From NCBI GenBank assembly GCA_963752225.1, contig CAVVXS010000005.1, forward strand, positions 124,001 to 188,000: a stretch of 64,000 bases of DNA, written 5' to 3'. The notes under the pieces were generated by a model, which had not been told where the DNA came from, searched no databases, and saw nothing but the letters and a program-made list of their open reading frames with translations. The stretch's first letter is position 1. Every line of letters begins with the position of its first letter. This DNA comes from JBBROS01 sp963752225 (lineage in GTDB: Bacteria; Pseudomonadota; Alphaproteobacteria; Acetobacterales; Acetobacteraceae). Of this stretch, positions 1 to 8,296 are shown in pieces. Made by a program: the position numbers and the translations under genes.

Positions 1-32
1 AGGTGTTCCGCGACGGCGAAGCGCTTCCCTAA
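1..32 (+). CDS. C-terminal tail of an upstream gene (possibly YciI-like)
   Basis: The first 32 bases read in one frame as the end of a protein (VFRDGEALP, then TAA at 30-32). The TAA shares its last base with the ATG of the next gene (TAATG), which is the spacing expected inside an operon. Only about ten residues are visible, so the product cannot be identified. A YciI-family protein often precedes an EVE-domain gene in alphaproteobacteria and would fit, but that is inference from gene order only. Confidence 0.45.
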   Translation, partial: VFRDGEALP

Positions 33-457
33 TGGCCTATTGGCTGGTGAAGTCCGAGCCCGACGCGTTCGGCTGGAAGGACCAGGTCGAGCACGACGTC
101 GAGCCCTGGACCGGCGTGCGCAGCCACCAGGCCAAGAACAACCTGGCGGCGATGAAGAAGGGCGACCGCGCGTTCTTCTACCATTCCAACATCGGCAAGG
201 AGATCGTCGGCATCGTGGAAGTGGTGCGCGAGGCCTACCCCGACCCCACGGCGGAGAGCGGCGACTGGGTCTGCGTCGACATGAAGGCGGTGTCGCCGCT
301 GCCGCGCCCCGTCACATTGATCGAGATCAAGGCGAACCCGGCGCTGGCGGCTATGTCGTTGGTGAAATACTCGCGCCTGTCGGTCGGGCCGGTGACGCCG
401 GAGGAATGGAAGCACGTCAACGCCCTCGCCAAGAAGAAGCCGCCTGCCAAGGCATGA
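32..457 (+). CDS. EVE domain-containing protein
   Basis: The 141-aa product begins MAYWLVKSEPDAFGW, the typical opening of EVE-domain (thymocyte nuclear protein 1-like) proteins. It continues with the conserved W-x-G-V-R-x-x-Q-A-K-N block (WTGVRSHQAKNN, about residues 26-37) and a GDRAFFYHSN segment. EVE is a PUA-like fold that in characterised members recognises modified bases in DNA or RNA; the ligand here is unknown. The domain fills the whole protein, as is usual for bacterial members. The start overlaps the upstream stop (TAATG) and the end overlaps the Rieske gene by four bases (ATGA), so the three genes are probably translated from one message. Confidence 0.9.
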   Translation: MAYWLVKSEPDAFGWKDQVEHDVEPWTGVRSHQAKNNLAAMKKGDRAFFYHSNIGKEIVGIVEVVREAYPDPTAESGDWVCVDMKAVSPLPRPVTLIEIKANPALAAMSLVKYSRLSVGPVTPEEWKHVNALAKKKPPAKA

Positions 458-798
458 GGAGGCTCTGCCGGCTCGACGAGTGGCCGCCCGGCACCTCGCG
501 CGGCTTCGGCCCGGCGCCGGGCGGCTTCACCGGCCTGTTCGGGGTGCGCCCGTCGGACGGCGGCGGCCCCTACGTCTACGTCAACGCCTGCCCGCATATC
601 GGGGTCTCGCTCGATTGGACGCCCGGCGAGGTGCTGACCCGCGACCGCAGCCAGATCGTCTGCGCCACCCATGGCGCGTTGTTCACCATCGAGACCGGCG
701 AATGCGTGGACGGTCCCTGCAAAGGCGACCATCTGGAGGGTGTTCCCGTCACCTTGGAAGAGGGCTGGGTGCTGGTGCCGGAGAACGCCGGGCTATAG
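454..798 (+). CDS. Small Rieske [2Fe-2S] protein
   Basis: The 114-aa protein carries both halves of a Rieske cluster motif: C-P-H at residues 46-48 and C-A-T-H-G at 70-74 (C46, H48, C70, H73). These residues would bind a [2Fe-2S] cluster with two Cys and two His. There is no signal peptide or membrane segment, so it resembles the soluble ferredoxin-like Rieske proteins that serve oxygenases rather than the bc1 Rieske subunit. The ATG lies inside the stop of the EVE gene (ATGA, 454-457). A longer in-frame reading upstream overlaps the whole EVE gene and is not credible. No oxygenase partner lies next to it, so its electron acceptor is unknown. Confidence 0.85.
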   Translation: MRRLCRLDEWPPGTSRGFGPAPGGFTGLFGVRPSDGGGPYVYVNACPHIGVSLDWTPGEVLTRDRSQIVCATHGALFTIETGECVDGPCKGDHLEGVPVTLEEGWVLVPENAGL

Positions 799-838
799 CT
801 TGTCCATAAAACGACCCGCTTCGGGAGGAAGCAAACCA

Positions 839-2785
839 ATGAACGACCAACCCGCCCTTGCCGCGCTGTTTCCGGTTCGCCCCGAGATCGCCGCGCACAC
901 CAACCTGACCGAGGCGCAGCACAAGCTCTGGACCGCCGAGGCGCACGACAACCCGGATCTGTTCTGGGCCAAGCAATCCAAGCGCATCGACTGGATCCAC
1001 AAGCCGACCAAGGCGCAGACCGGCGACTTCACCGGCGACGTGCGCGTCCGCTGGTACGAGGACGGCACCCTGAACGCCTCGGCCAACTGCCTCGACCGGC
1101 ATCTCGCGACCCGGCCCGATCAGGTCGCCATCATCTGGGAAGGCGACGACCCCGGCTGCACCAAGAGCGTCACCTACCGTGAATTGCACGAGCAGGTCTG
1201 CCGCTTCGCCAACGCGCTGAAGTCGCTCGGCGCCAAGAAGGGCGACCGCGTCACGATCTACCTGCCGATGGTGGTCGAGGCGGCGGTGGCCATGCTCGCC
1301 TGCGCCCGCCTCGGCGCCATCCACGCCGTGGTGTTCGGCGGCTTCTCGCCCGACAGCCTGGCCAACCGGATCCAGGATTGCGAGAGCAGCCTGCTGATCA
1401 CCGCCGACGAAGGCCGCCGCGGCGGCCGCAAGGTCGCGCTCAAGACCAATGCCGACGCCGCACTGCAGTCCTGCCCGACCATCCGCAGCGTCGTCGTCGT
1501 GTCCGTCACCGGCGGCGAGGTGCCGATGCACGCCGGACGCGACCACCGCTACGAGGAGCTGATGGCCAAGGCGTCGCCGGACTGCCCGCCGGAAACGATG
1601 AGCGCGGAGGACCCGCTGTTCCTGCTGTATACCAGCGGCAGCACCGGCAAGCCGAAAGGCGCGCTGCATACCACCGGCGGCTACATGGTCTGGGCGAGCC
1701 TCACCCATTCCCTGGTGTTCGACTACCAGCCCGGCGAGGTCTACTGGTGCACCGCCGACGTCGGCTGGGTCACCGGCCACACCTACATCGTCTATGGGCC
1801 GCTTGCCAACGGCGCCACCACGCTGATGTTCGAGGGCGTGCCGAACTACCCCGACAGCAGCCGCTTCTGGCAGGTGATCGACAAGCACCAGGTCAACATC
1901 TTCTACACCGCTCCGACCGCGATCCGCAGTCTGATGCGGGAAGGTGAAGCGCCGGTTAAGGCGACCTCGCGCAAATCGCTGCGTATCCTCGGCAGCGTCG
2001 GCGAGCCGATCAATCCCGAAGCCTGGAACTGGTACAACACGGTCGTCGGCGAGGGCCGCTGCCCGATCGTCGACACCTGGTGGCAGACCGAAACCGGCGG
2101 CATCCTGATCTCCGCCACTCCCGGCGCGGTCGCGCTCAAGCCCGGTTCCGCCACCCTTCCGCTGCCGGGCATCGAGCCGATCCTGGTGGACGCCGAAGGC
2201 AAGCGGCTTGAGGGCGCGACCGAGGGCAACCTTTGCATCGCCCGCTCCTGGCCCGGCCAGATGCGCACCGTCTACCAGGACCACGACCGCTTCCTGCAGA
2301 CCTACTTCTCCACCTTCCCCGGCCTCTACTTCACCGGGGACGGCGCGCGCCGTGACGAGGACGGATATTGGTGGATCACCGGCCGGGTCGACGACGTGAT
2401 CAACGTCAGCGGCCATCGCATGGGCACGGCCGAGGTGGAAAGCGCGCTGGTCGCCCACCCCAAGGTCGCCGAAGCCGCCGTCGTCGGCTTCCCGCACGAC
2501 ATCAAGGGCCAGGGCATCTACGCCTACGTCACGCTGATCAACGGCGAGGAGCCGACCGACGCACTGCGCAAGGAGCTGGTGGCCTGGGTGCGGCGCGAGA
2601 TCGGGCCGATCGCCTCGCCCGATGCGATCCAGTGGGCGCCCGGGCTGCCGAAGACGCGGTCGGGCAAAATTATGCGCCGCATCCTGCGCAAGATCGCGGC
2701 CAACGAGACCGATGGGCTCGGGGATACCAGTACGCTCGCGGATCCTGGGGTCGTGACGGATCTGGTTGAGAACCGGGTGAAGTGA
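839..2785 (+). CDS. acs: Acetyl-CoA synthetase
   Basis: The 648-aa AMP-forming acetate:CoA ligase has the family's usual length. It shows the phosphate-binding loop TSGSTGKPKGALHTTGGY, the WWQTETGG motif, the YFTGDGARRDEDGYWWITGR hinge region and the C-terminal KTRSGKIMRR, whose lysine is the site known to be silenced by acetylation in this family. It activates acetate through acetyl-adenylate for entry into central metabolism. The start at 839 is chosen because GGAGG (824-828) lies about ten bases upstream and MNDQPALAALFPV matches the family N-terminus. A longer in-frame ORF overlaps the Rieske gene. A GC hairpin follows the stop. Confidence 0.96.
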   Translation: MNDQPALAALFPVRPEIAAHTNLTEAQHKLWTAEAHDNPDLFWAKQSKRIDWIHKPTKAQTGDFTGDVRVRWYEDGTLNASANCLDRHLATRPDQVAIIWEGDDPGCTKSVTYRELHEQVCRFANALKSLGAKKGDRVTIYLPMVVEAAVAMLACARLGAIHAVVFGGFSPDSLANRIQDCESSLLITADEGRRGGRKVALKTNADAALQSCPTIRSVVVVSVTGGEVPMHAGRDHRYEELMAKASPDCPPETMSAEDPLFLLYTSGSTGKPKGALHTTGGYMVWASLTHSLVFDYQPGEVYWCTADVGWVTGHTYIVYGPLANGATTLMFEGVPNYPDSSRFWQVIDKHQVNIFYTAPTAIRSLMREGEAPVKATSRKSLRILGSVGEPINPEAWNWYNTVVGEGRCPIVDTWWQTETGGILISATPGAVALKPGSATLPLPGIEPILVDAEGKRLEGATEGNLCIARSWPGQMRTVYQDHDRFLQTYFSTFPGLYFTGDGARRDEDGYWWITGRVDDVINVSGHRMGTAEVESALVAHPKVAEAAVVGFPHDIKGQGIYAYVTLINGEEPTDALRKELVAWVRREIGPIASPDAIQWAPGLPKTRSGKIMRRILRKIAANETDGLGDTSTLADPGVVTDLVENRVK

Positions 2786-2789
2786 AGTT

Positions 2790-2814
2790 CTGGGGCCGGC
2801 GGCCCCAGACCCGC
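2790..2814. repeat. Short copy of dispersed GC hairpin repeat
   Basis: TGGGGCC (2791-2797) and GGCCCCA (2801-2807) form a 7-bp stem with a three-base loop, followed by GACCCGC. The same core occurs at 33127-33145 and 39655-39673. It lies between the convergent acs and the 141-aa gene and could act as a bidirectional terminator, although no T-run follows. Confidence 0.6.
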
Positions 2815-2819
2815 TTTCA

Positions 2820-3245
2820 TCAGCGGTATTCGGGGGGGATCGGCAGATTGTTGGCGGGGTTGCTGTCGTGCCGGGTCATGCGCGTCACGACCTCGCCGCC
2901 GGCGAATGGCCGGAGCTCGGCCTCGAGCGCATCCGCGACGTCCTTGGGGTAGAGTTCCTGGTCCGCGACCCGGACCGCAAAGGTCGTGATGTGCTTGGCT
3001 CGCATGGCCGGGTTCTCGACCGTCGCCTTGGTCCATTTATAAAGCGGGTAGTGCTCCGGCCCCTCTCGCTCGGCCTCGCGCACGTAGCCCTCGAACGCGT
3101 CGAATTGGCTCACCAGGGTTGCGCGATGCTTGTCGAGCACGTCCGTGAGCGGCTGCAAGGCGGGGGGTCTGGCACCGCTGCGAACCAGCTCGGTCATGGG
3201 CTCGGTGAGGTATAGGCGGAGTTGATAGTCCCACTGCTCGCTCAC
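2820..3245 (-). CDS. Hypothetical protein, 141 aa
   Basis: I do not recognise this family. The protein starts GTG (VSEQWDYQLRLYLTEPM), has no signal peptide or membrane segment, and is charged and mostly helical in appearance, with tryptophan and tyrosine-rich stretches (EHYPLYKWTKATVENP). It reads in the same direction as argG, 52 bases downstream of it. Its Shine-Dalgarno (GGAG) lies in the right arm of a perfect 12-bp hairpin between the two genes, so its translation may be controlled by RNA structure. The coding call rests on the RBS, codon pattern and absence of a credible competing ORF. Confidence 0.7.
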   Translation of the reverse strand: MSEQWDYQLRLYLTEPMTELVRSGARPPALQPLTDVLDKHRATLVSQFDAFEGYVREAEREGPEHYPLYKWTKATVENPAMRAKHITTFAVRVADQELYPKDVADALEAELRPFAGGEVVTRMTRHDSNPANNLPIPPEYR

Positions 3246-3249
3246 GGGT

Positions 3250-3282
3250 CGATCTCCATCGGCGTTCGAGCGATGGAGATCG
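3250..3282 (-). promoter_or_regulatory. Perfect 12-bp hairpin sequestering a ribosome binding site
   Basis: CGATCTCCATCG (3250-3261) and CGATGGAGATCG (3271-3282) are exact reverse complements separated by nine bases. On the minus strand the second arm contains GGAG, placed about eight bases before the GTG at 3245, and the first arm contains the complementary CTCC. The fold would hide the Shine-Dalgarno of the 141-aa gene. It could equally be an argG terminator, but no T-run follows on that strand. Confidence 0.6.
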
Positions 3283-3297
3283 CAGCAGTCCCGCCGA

Positions 3298-4530
3298 TTA
3301 CAACGCCCCGCCCTTGCGCCCAGCCATCGCCGCGAGCCGCAGCCGCAGCGCGTTCAGCTTGATGAAGCCCTGGGCGTCGAACTGGTCGTACGCGCCCTGG
3401 TCTTCCTCGAAGGTAACGGTCTTCATCGAATACAGGCTGTTCGGGCTTTCCCGGCCGATGCAGCTCACATTGCCCTTGTAAAGCTTCAGCCGCACACGGC
3501 CGCTCACGCTGCGCTGGCTTTCGTCGATCGCCGCCTGCAGCATGCGCCGCTCCGGGCTGAACCAGAAGCCGTTGTAGATCAGCTCGGCATAGCGCGGCAT
3601 CAGGCTGTCCTTGAGGTGTGCCGCCTCGCGGTCGAGCGTGATGCTCTCGATCGCCCGGTGCGCCGCCAGCAGGATCGTGCCGCCCGGCGTCTCATACACG
3701 CCGCGCGACTTCATCCCGACATAGCGGTTCTCCACCAGGTCTAGGCGCCCGATCCCGTTGGCCCGGCCGAGCTCGTTCAGCTTCGTGAGTAAGGCCGCCG
3801 GCGACAGCGCCGCCCCATCGATCGCGGTCGGGTCGCCGTTCGTGAAATCGATGCTGATGACGGTCGCCTGGTCCGGCGCGTCCTCGGGGCGGATGGTGCG
3901 CTGATAGACGAACTCCGGCGCCTCGTCGGCCGGGTCCTCGAGCACCTTTCCTTCCGACGACGAGTGCAGCAGGTTGGCGTCCACGCTGAACGGCGCCTCG
4001 CCCATCTTGTCCTTCGCGATCGGGATCTGGTTGGCTTGCGCGAATTCCAGCAGCTTGGTGCGGCTGGTGAGGTCCCACTCCCGCCACGGCGCGATCACCG
4101 TCACGTCGGCCTTCAGCGCGTAATAGGCGACCTCGAACCTGACCTGGTCGTTGCCCTTGCCGGTCGCCCCGTGGGCCACGGCGTCGGCGCCGACCATCTC
4201 CGCAATCTCGATCTGCCGCTGCGCGATCAAGGGGCGCGCGATGCTGGTGCCGAGCAGGTATTGCCCCTCGTAAAGCGCATTGGCGCGGAACATCGGGAAC
4301 ACGAAGTCGCGGACGAACACCTCGCGCAGGTCGTCCACGAAGATCTCCTTGACGCCGAACATCTCCGCCTTGCGGCGGGCCGGCTCCAGTTCTTCGCCCT
4401 GGCCGAGGTCGGCGGTGAAGGTCACCACCTCGCAGCCGTAGGTGGTCTGCAACCAGCGCAGGATGACACTGGTGTCGAGCCCTCCCGAATAGGCCAGCAC
4501 CACCTTCTTCACGTCCTTGACCGGCATCAC
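3298..4530 (-). CDS. argG: Argininosuccinate synthase
   Basis: The 410-aa ATP-dependent ligase joins citrulline and aspartate, the penultimate step of arginine synthesis. The ATP pyrophosphatase loop AYSGGLDTS lies at residues 13-21, and later blocks such as GATGKGNDQVRFE and SPNSLYSMKTVTFEED match the family. Length is typical. The sequence opens MMPVKDVKKVVLAYSGG, and either of the first two Met codons may be used. No other arginine genes are adjacent. The 141-aa gene follows on the same strand after a strong hairpin. The 164-bp region upstream is shared with the divergent gene at 4695. Confidence 0.97.
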   Translation of the reverse strand: MMPVKDVKKVVLAYSGGLDTSVILRWLQTTYGCEVVTFTADLGQGEELEPARRKAEMFGVKEIFVDDLREVFVRDFVFPMFRANALYEGQYLLGTSIARPLIAQRQIEIAEMVGADAVAHGATGKGNDQVRFEVAYYALKADVTVIAPWREWDLTSRTKLLEFAQANQIPIAKDKMGEAPFSVDANLLHSSSEGKVLEDPADEAPEFVYQRTIRPEDAPDQATVISIDFTNGDPTAIDGAALSPAALLTKLNELGRANGIGRLDLVENRYVGMKSRGVYETPGGTILLAAHRAIESITLDREAAHLKDSLMPRYAELIYNGFWFSPERRMLQAAIDESQRSVSGRVRLKLYKGNVSCIGRESPNSLYSMKTVTFEEDQGAYDQFDAQGFIKLNALRLRLAAMAGRKGGAL

Positions 4531-4694
4531 CCTATCCCGACTGCTACACTGCGTCCCGAGGTATCCTATGCGGCCGTAACGGGAGCAAGGTTGGCGTGGC
4601 CGACCGCAGCGCCGTGCGATGCCGCAGCGGCCGTGTTTACCCGGCGTAAAGCTCCACGGGGCATGCTGACGCGTCTCTCGTTGGGAAACGTCCC

Positions 4695-6932
4695 ATGCCC
4701 GCCGCCAATCCCCAACTGACGCTGCAAACGGCGAGCCTTTACGCGTCCAACCCGCTCAGCCGTTTCACCGGGACGGGCGGCCCGTTCGGCTTCAGCCCGT
4801 TCACCGGCCAATTCGGCGGCCTCGTCAGCAGCGCCGGCATCGCCAATGAGCCGTTTGCCGATATCGTCTACAACGTGGCCGCCGGCGACGAGGTCACGTT
4901 CGTCGTCGCGGTGCAGAATATGGTGGCCGGCGCTGCCGCCTACGCGGTCCGCTTGCGCAACACCATGCCGCCCGGCTTCACGGTCCCGCCGGAGGGGGTC
5001 GGCCTGACCGTCACCAACGGCGCCGGGACGGAGTTGGCGTATGGCGGCGACCTGTTCAGCGCGGCGGGCCTCAGCCTGACCGACCCGCTTGCCGGTTATG
5101 ACGCCAACTCCGGCTTGAACGTCGCCCTCGTCACCTTCAGCCTGATGGCGACCACCGCGCTGCCCGGGCCATCCGCCCAGATCGCCTCGAGCGCGACGGT
5201 TATCGGCTACAGCGCCGCGCCGGGCGGACCCGACCTCGCCGGCAGCAACCCGGCGACGGCGAGCACCACCGTCGTGACCGCCTCACCAGTCCCGCTGGTC
5301 ACGCCGGAGACAGACCCGTCCGCGGTTGCCAAGGGGCAGACGGTCGCCTTCGACGTGACGGTCGCGATCCCTGCCGGCGTGCTGCAGGATTTCGTGCTCA
5401 GCCCGGCGGCGGCGGCCGGCGCCTCCACCTTGGCGATCGTTTCCGCGACAGTGCTGTCGGTCGGCGGCGGGCTGCAGACCGGGACGCCGTCGGTCGCGGC
5501 CGACGGCTCGATCCATTTCGGCACCATCGCTTTCGGCGGCGGCGCCGGCGGCAACACCATCACCGCCCGCGTCGTCGTTCGCGCCGACGGCACCGCGAGC
5601 GGCAACGCCACGCTGCAGATCGGCATCAGCGCCGTGGACACGTCCAACCCCGGCGCGCGCTGGTCGGCGACCGTTCCCAGCAGCGTCGGCGTCGTCGTCC
5701 CGCCGCTGCCGCCCACCTTGTCGGGCTTATCGCCGCTGCAAGCGGTCATCGGCACCGCGGTGCATCCGTATGGCGGGTTGGTCATCGGCGCCGGCAACAT
5801 GGGCCAAACCGGATCGCTAGCGGTCACGCTGCTGGATGCTTCGCTGGGCCGCCTCGGCACGGCCGGGGCTGGCAGCCTCAACGCGTCCGGCACCACCTTC
5901 GCCATGACCGGGACGCTGTCCGCGCTGCAGGCGGCGGCCCGGGCCCTGGTGTTCACGCCCGCCGCCAACGGCACCGCCCATTTCACCATCACCGTGGTCG
6001 ACGCCGCGGGCGGCGTCGCCCAGAACGCAGCCGAGACCGTGACGACCGCGCCGCCGCCGACGCCGAAGCCCGACCCGTTGTTCGACGCGGCCTACTACCT
6101 CGCGCACAACCCCGACGTGGCCAAGTCGAAGGTCGATCCGTATCAGCATTACATGACGATCGGATGGAAGCAGGGCCGTAACCCGAACGCCCTGTTCGAC
6201 ACCAATTACTACCTGGCGCATAATCCAGACGTGGCGAAGGCCGGTGTGAACCCGCTGCTGCACTTCTCGCAGAATGGCTGGAAAGAGGGCCGGGCGCCGG
6301 ACGCCTGGTTCGATCCGTCGTTCTACCTGGCGCATAACCCGGACGTGCGCGCGTCTGGGATCAATCCGCTGCTGCACTTCGAGCAGACCGGCTGGAAGCT
6401 GGGACGTGATCCCAGCCTGTTGTTCTCCACGTCGCTCTACCGCGCCGCCTATACGGACATCGCCGCCGCCGGCGTCGATCCGCTGATCCACTTCGTCAAC
6501 AATGGCCAGGCGGAGCATCGGCTGACGTTTCTGGCCGGCGGCTTGGCGGCGGCCGACCCGCTCGTCGTGGCCGGCTACTACGACCGCCAATTGGGTGCCA
6601 AGCTGCTCCCCAGCGGCGCTGCGGCGGCGCAGCAAGCCGCCCGGGCCTACCATTCCGGCGGCGGCTGGCAGGCGGGGCTGAACCCGGACGCCTGGTTCGA
6701 CACCAAATACTACCTTGCGCATAACCCCGACGTGGCGGCCGCGCATGTCGACCCGCTGCTGCATTTCGAGGCGCATGGCTGGAAGGAAGGCCGCAACCCG
6801 TCCGCGTCGTTCAGCACGGCCAGATACTTGGCTGCCTATGCCGAAGTTCGCCGGGCCGGGGTGGATCCATTGCTGCACTTTCATCACCAATGGCCAGGCA
6901 GACGGTCGGACCGCGTTCGCCGCGTAATTTGA
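4695..6932 (+). CDS. Large surface-type protein with YLAHNPDV repeats, frameshifted at the C-terminus
   Basis: The 745-aa reading has an N-terminal region with a DUF11-like beta-sandwich stretch (GDEVTFVVAVQNMVAGAAAY, near residue 60), further alanine/glycine/threonine-rich beta-type regions to about residue 450, a proline linker, then six or seven repeats of about 38 residues built on F-D-x-x-Y-Y-L-A-H-N-P-D-V and D-P-L-L-H-F-x-x-x-G-W-K-E-G-R. No classical signal peptide is visible, so secretion, if it occurs, would need a non-Sec route; this is inference. The last repeat breaks after DPLLHF: removing one T from the TTT at 6879-6881 restores ITNGQADGRTAFAA and a stop at 6927. The end annotated here is therefore the shifted one. 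Confidence 0.75.
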   Translation: MPAANPQLTLQTASLYASNPLSRFTGTGGPFGFSPFTGQFGGLVSSAGIANEPFADIVYNVAAGDEVTFVVAVQNMVAGAAAYAVRLRNTMPPGFTVPPEGVGLTVTNGAGTELAYGGDLFSAAGLSLTDPLAGYDANSGLNVALVTFSLMATTALPGPSAQIASSATVIGYSAAPGGPDLAGSNPATASTTVVTASPVPLVTPETDPSAVAKGQTVAFDVTVAIPAGVLQDFVLSPAAAAGASTLAIVSATVLSVGGGLQTGTPSVAADGSIHFGTIAFGGGAGGNTITARVVVRADGTASGNATLQIGISAVDTSNPGARWSATVPSSVGVVVPPLPPTLSGLSPLQAVIGTAVHPYGGLVIGAGNMGQTGSLAVTLLDASLGRLGTAGAGSLNASGTTFAMTGTLSALQAAARALVFTPAANGTAHFTITVVDAAGGVAQNAAETVTTAPPPTPKPDPLFDAAYYLAHNPDVAKSKVDPYQHYMTIGWKQGRNPNALFDTNYYLAHNPDVAKAGVNPLLHFSQNGWKEGRAPDAWFDPSFYLAHNPDVRASGINPLLHFEQTGWKLGRDPSLLFSTSLYRAAYTDIAAAGVDPLIHFVNNGQAEHRLTFLAGGLAAADPLVVAGYYDRQLGAKLLPSGAAAAQQAARAYHSGGGWQAGLNPDAWFDTKYYLAHNPDVAAAHVDPLLHFEAHGWKEGRNPSASFSTARYLAAYAEVRRAGVDPLLHFHHQWPGRRSDRVRRVI
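6081..6890 (+). repeat. Tandem protein repeats (about 114-bp units) within the surface-type gene
   Basis: Units start near 6081, 6195, 6309, 6423, 6693 and 6807. The conserved core codes for YLAHNPDV followed by a DPLLHF and GWKEGR segment. The fourth and last units are divergent (YRAAYTDI, YLAAYAEV), and a degenerate unit fills about 6540-6690. The DNA copies differ in third positions, so the array is old rather than a recent expansion. Confidence 0.75.
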
Positions 6933-7046
6933 TGCTCACGTTGAAGCGAGTCGGCCGCAACCATCGCTTGAAATCAGCGCTCTACCTGTATCCCCGTGGA
7001 TCGATCGGTATGCGGTCCGGCGGGCCAAGAATAACAGGAGAAGGCC

Positions 7047-7445
7047 ATGAAGTCAGCTTTGCCGATTGCCGCCGCTGCCAGTTTGCTTCTCGCCGGCGCG
7101 GCCGCTGCACAGACCACGTCCACGTCTCCCACTGCCACATCCTCGCCGCCCGGCGCCACGACGGCCAGCCCGACCGCGTCCACCGACGGCGCCGCCGCCA
7201 AGAGCAACTCGACCGCTCCGGCCGCCGTCAGCACGGCCGACAATCCCCGCACGACGGCCGCCCCGGTCCCCGGCGCCAACAGCTACACCGAAGGCCAGGC
7301 GCGGGCCCGGATGGAGGAGAAGGGGTTCGGCAACGTCACCGAGCTGAAGAAGGACGACAAGGGGATTTGGCGCGCCACCGCCATGAAGGACGGCAAGTCC
7401 ACGACCGTGGCCTTGGACTACCAAGGCAACGTCGTCAGCAACTGA
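7047..7445 (+). CDS. Secreted PepSY-like domain protein
   Basis: The 132-aa protein has a clear Sec signal peptide (MKSALPIAAAASLLLAGAAAAQ, cleavage probably after AAAAQ or AAA), a threonine/alanine/proline-rich linker, and a C-terminal domain of about 55 residues. That domain runs from SYTEGQARARMEEKGF to TTVALDYQGNVVSN and resembles a PepSY fold: a helix followed by a strand pair ending in a D-x-x-G turn. It is probably periplasmic. AGGAG at 7036-7040 gives a good RBS. It lies 27 bases before a stress-type gene in the same direction, suggesting a two-gene unit. Function is not known. Confidence 0.75.
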   Translation: MKSALPIAAAASLLLAGAAAAQTTSTSPTATSSPPGATTASPTASTDGAAAKSNSTAPAAVSTADNPRTTAAPVPGANSYTEGQARARMEEKGFGNVTELKKDDKGIWRATAMKDGKSTTVALDYQGNVVSN

Positions 7446-7472
7446 GCCTGCCGCCAACGAAAGGACAATTCA

Positions 7473-8237
7473 ATGAGCGCCATTATCACCCGGCTGTTCG
7501 ATACATATGAACATGCCAGCATGGCCGTTGCCGAACTCGAGCAGAACGGCGTGGCCCATAGTGCCATCAGCCTGGTCGCGAACAACGCCGACGACCGCCA
7601 TGCGAGCGTCGTCCCCACCACGGCCGGCACCAGCACGACCGGAACCACGATGGGCGGCATGAGCGGTGCTACGACCGGCGCCACCATGGCCGATCCCGCG
7701 GTCAGCGATCCCGCCTTGGCCGGCGACAGCACGGCGGGCATGACATCCACGCCCACTGCCGAATCGGCGGGCACCGGGGCCGGAACGGGCGCGACGCTCG
7801 GGACCGTGCTCGGCGGCGGCGCCGGCTTGCTGGCCGGACTCGGCATGCTGGCCATTCCAGGCGTCGGCCCGGTCGTGGCCGCCGGCTGGCTGATCGCGAC
7901 CGCGGTGGGCGCCGGCGTCGGCGCCGCGTCGGGTGGCCTGATCGGCTCGTTGGTTGGCGCCGGCGTGTCGGAAACCGATGCGCACGTCTATGCCGAGGGC
8001 GTCCGCCGTGGCGGCACCCTGGTGACGGTCAAGGCCGAGGACGACCAGGCTTCCATGGTCGAGCGCATCCTCGACACCCACAGCCCGGTTGACGCCAGCG
8101 CGCGCGGCGACGCCTACCGCGCCGAGGGATGGAGCAAGTTCGACGAGGACGCTCCGGCCTACCGCGCCGGCGCCGCATCCGACCTCGGCACCCCGGGCAG
8201 CACCACCACCACGACCCGCGGTACGCCGATCCTCTAA
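7473..8237 (+). CDS. General-stress-type (YflT/DUF1269-like) protein with glycine-rich core
   Basis: The 254-aa product opens MSAIITRLFDTYEHASMAVAEL, the pattern of heat-induced stress protein YflT-type domains in which a short alpha/beta module scores element-by-element similarity to Bacillus GsiB/17M proteins. The middle (about residues 60-165) is Gly/Ala/Thr-rich with a hydrophobic glycine-zipper-like run (GTVLGGGAGLLAGLGMLAI) that could insert in or associate with membrane. A second alpha/beta stretch (HVYAEGVRRGGTLVTVKAED) follows. It is probably co-transcribed with the PepSY gene and ends in a strong hairpin at 8297-8320. The stop region is tandemly duplicated (TAAGTCGGGGCC at 8235 and 8249). 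Confidence 0.7.
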   Translation: MSAIITRLFDTYEHASMAVAELEQNGVAHSAISLVANNADDRHASVVPTTAGTSTTGTTMGGMSGATTGATMADPAVSDPALAGDSTAGMTSTPTAESAGTGAGTGATLGTVLGGGAGLLAGLGMLAIPGVGPVVAAGWLIATAVGAGVGAASGGLIGSLVGAGVSETDAHVYAEGVRRGGTLVTVKAEDDQASMVERILDTHSPVDASARGDAYRAEGWSKFDEDAPAYRAGAASDLGTPGSTTTTTRGTPIL

Positions 8238-8296
8238 GTCGGGGCCTGTAAGTCGGGGCCGGCAACTTCGGGTCGATCGCCCGTGAAGACAAAGGA

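Noticed and set aside
749..2497. Long minus-strand ORF opposite acs
   Set aside because: It lies wholly over the acs gene, has high-GC shadow composition rich in Arg, Gly and Ala, and no recognisable domain.
6081..6890. Spaced repeats considered as a CRISPR-like array
   Set aside because: The units are about 114 bp, in frame, codon-diverged and encode a protein repeat; there is no short direct repeat with unique spacers.
8235..8260. Tandem TAAGTCGGGGCC duplication at the stop of the stress-type gene
   Set aside because: Short and without visible effect on coding or the hairpin that follows; noted as minor only.
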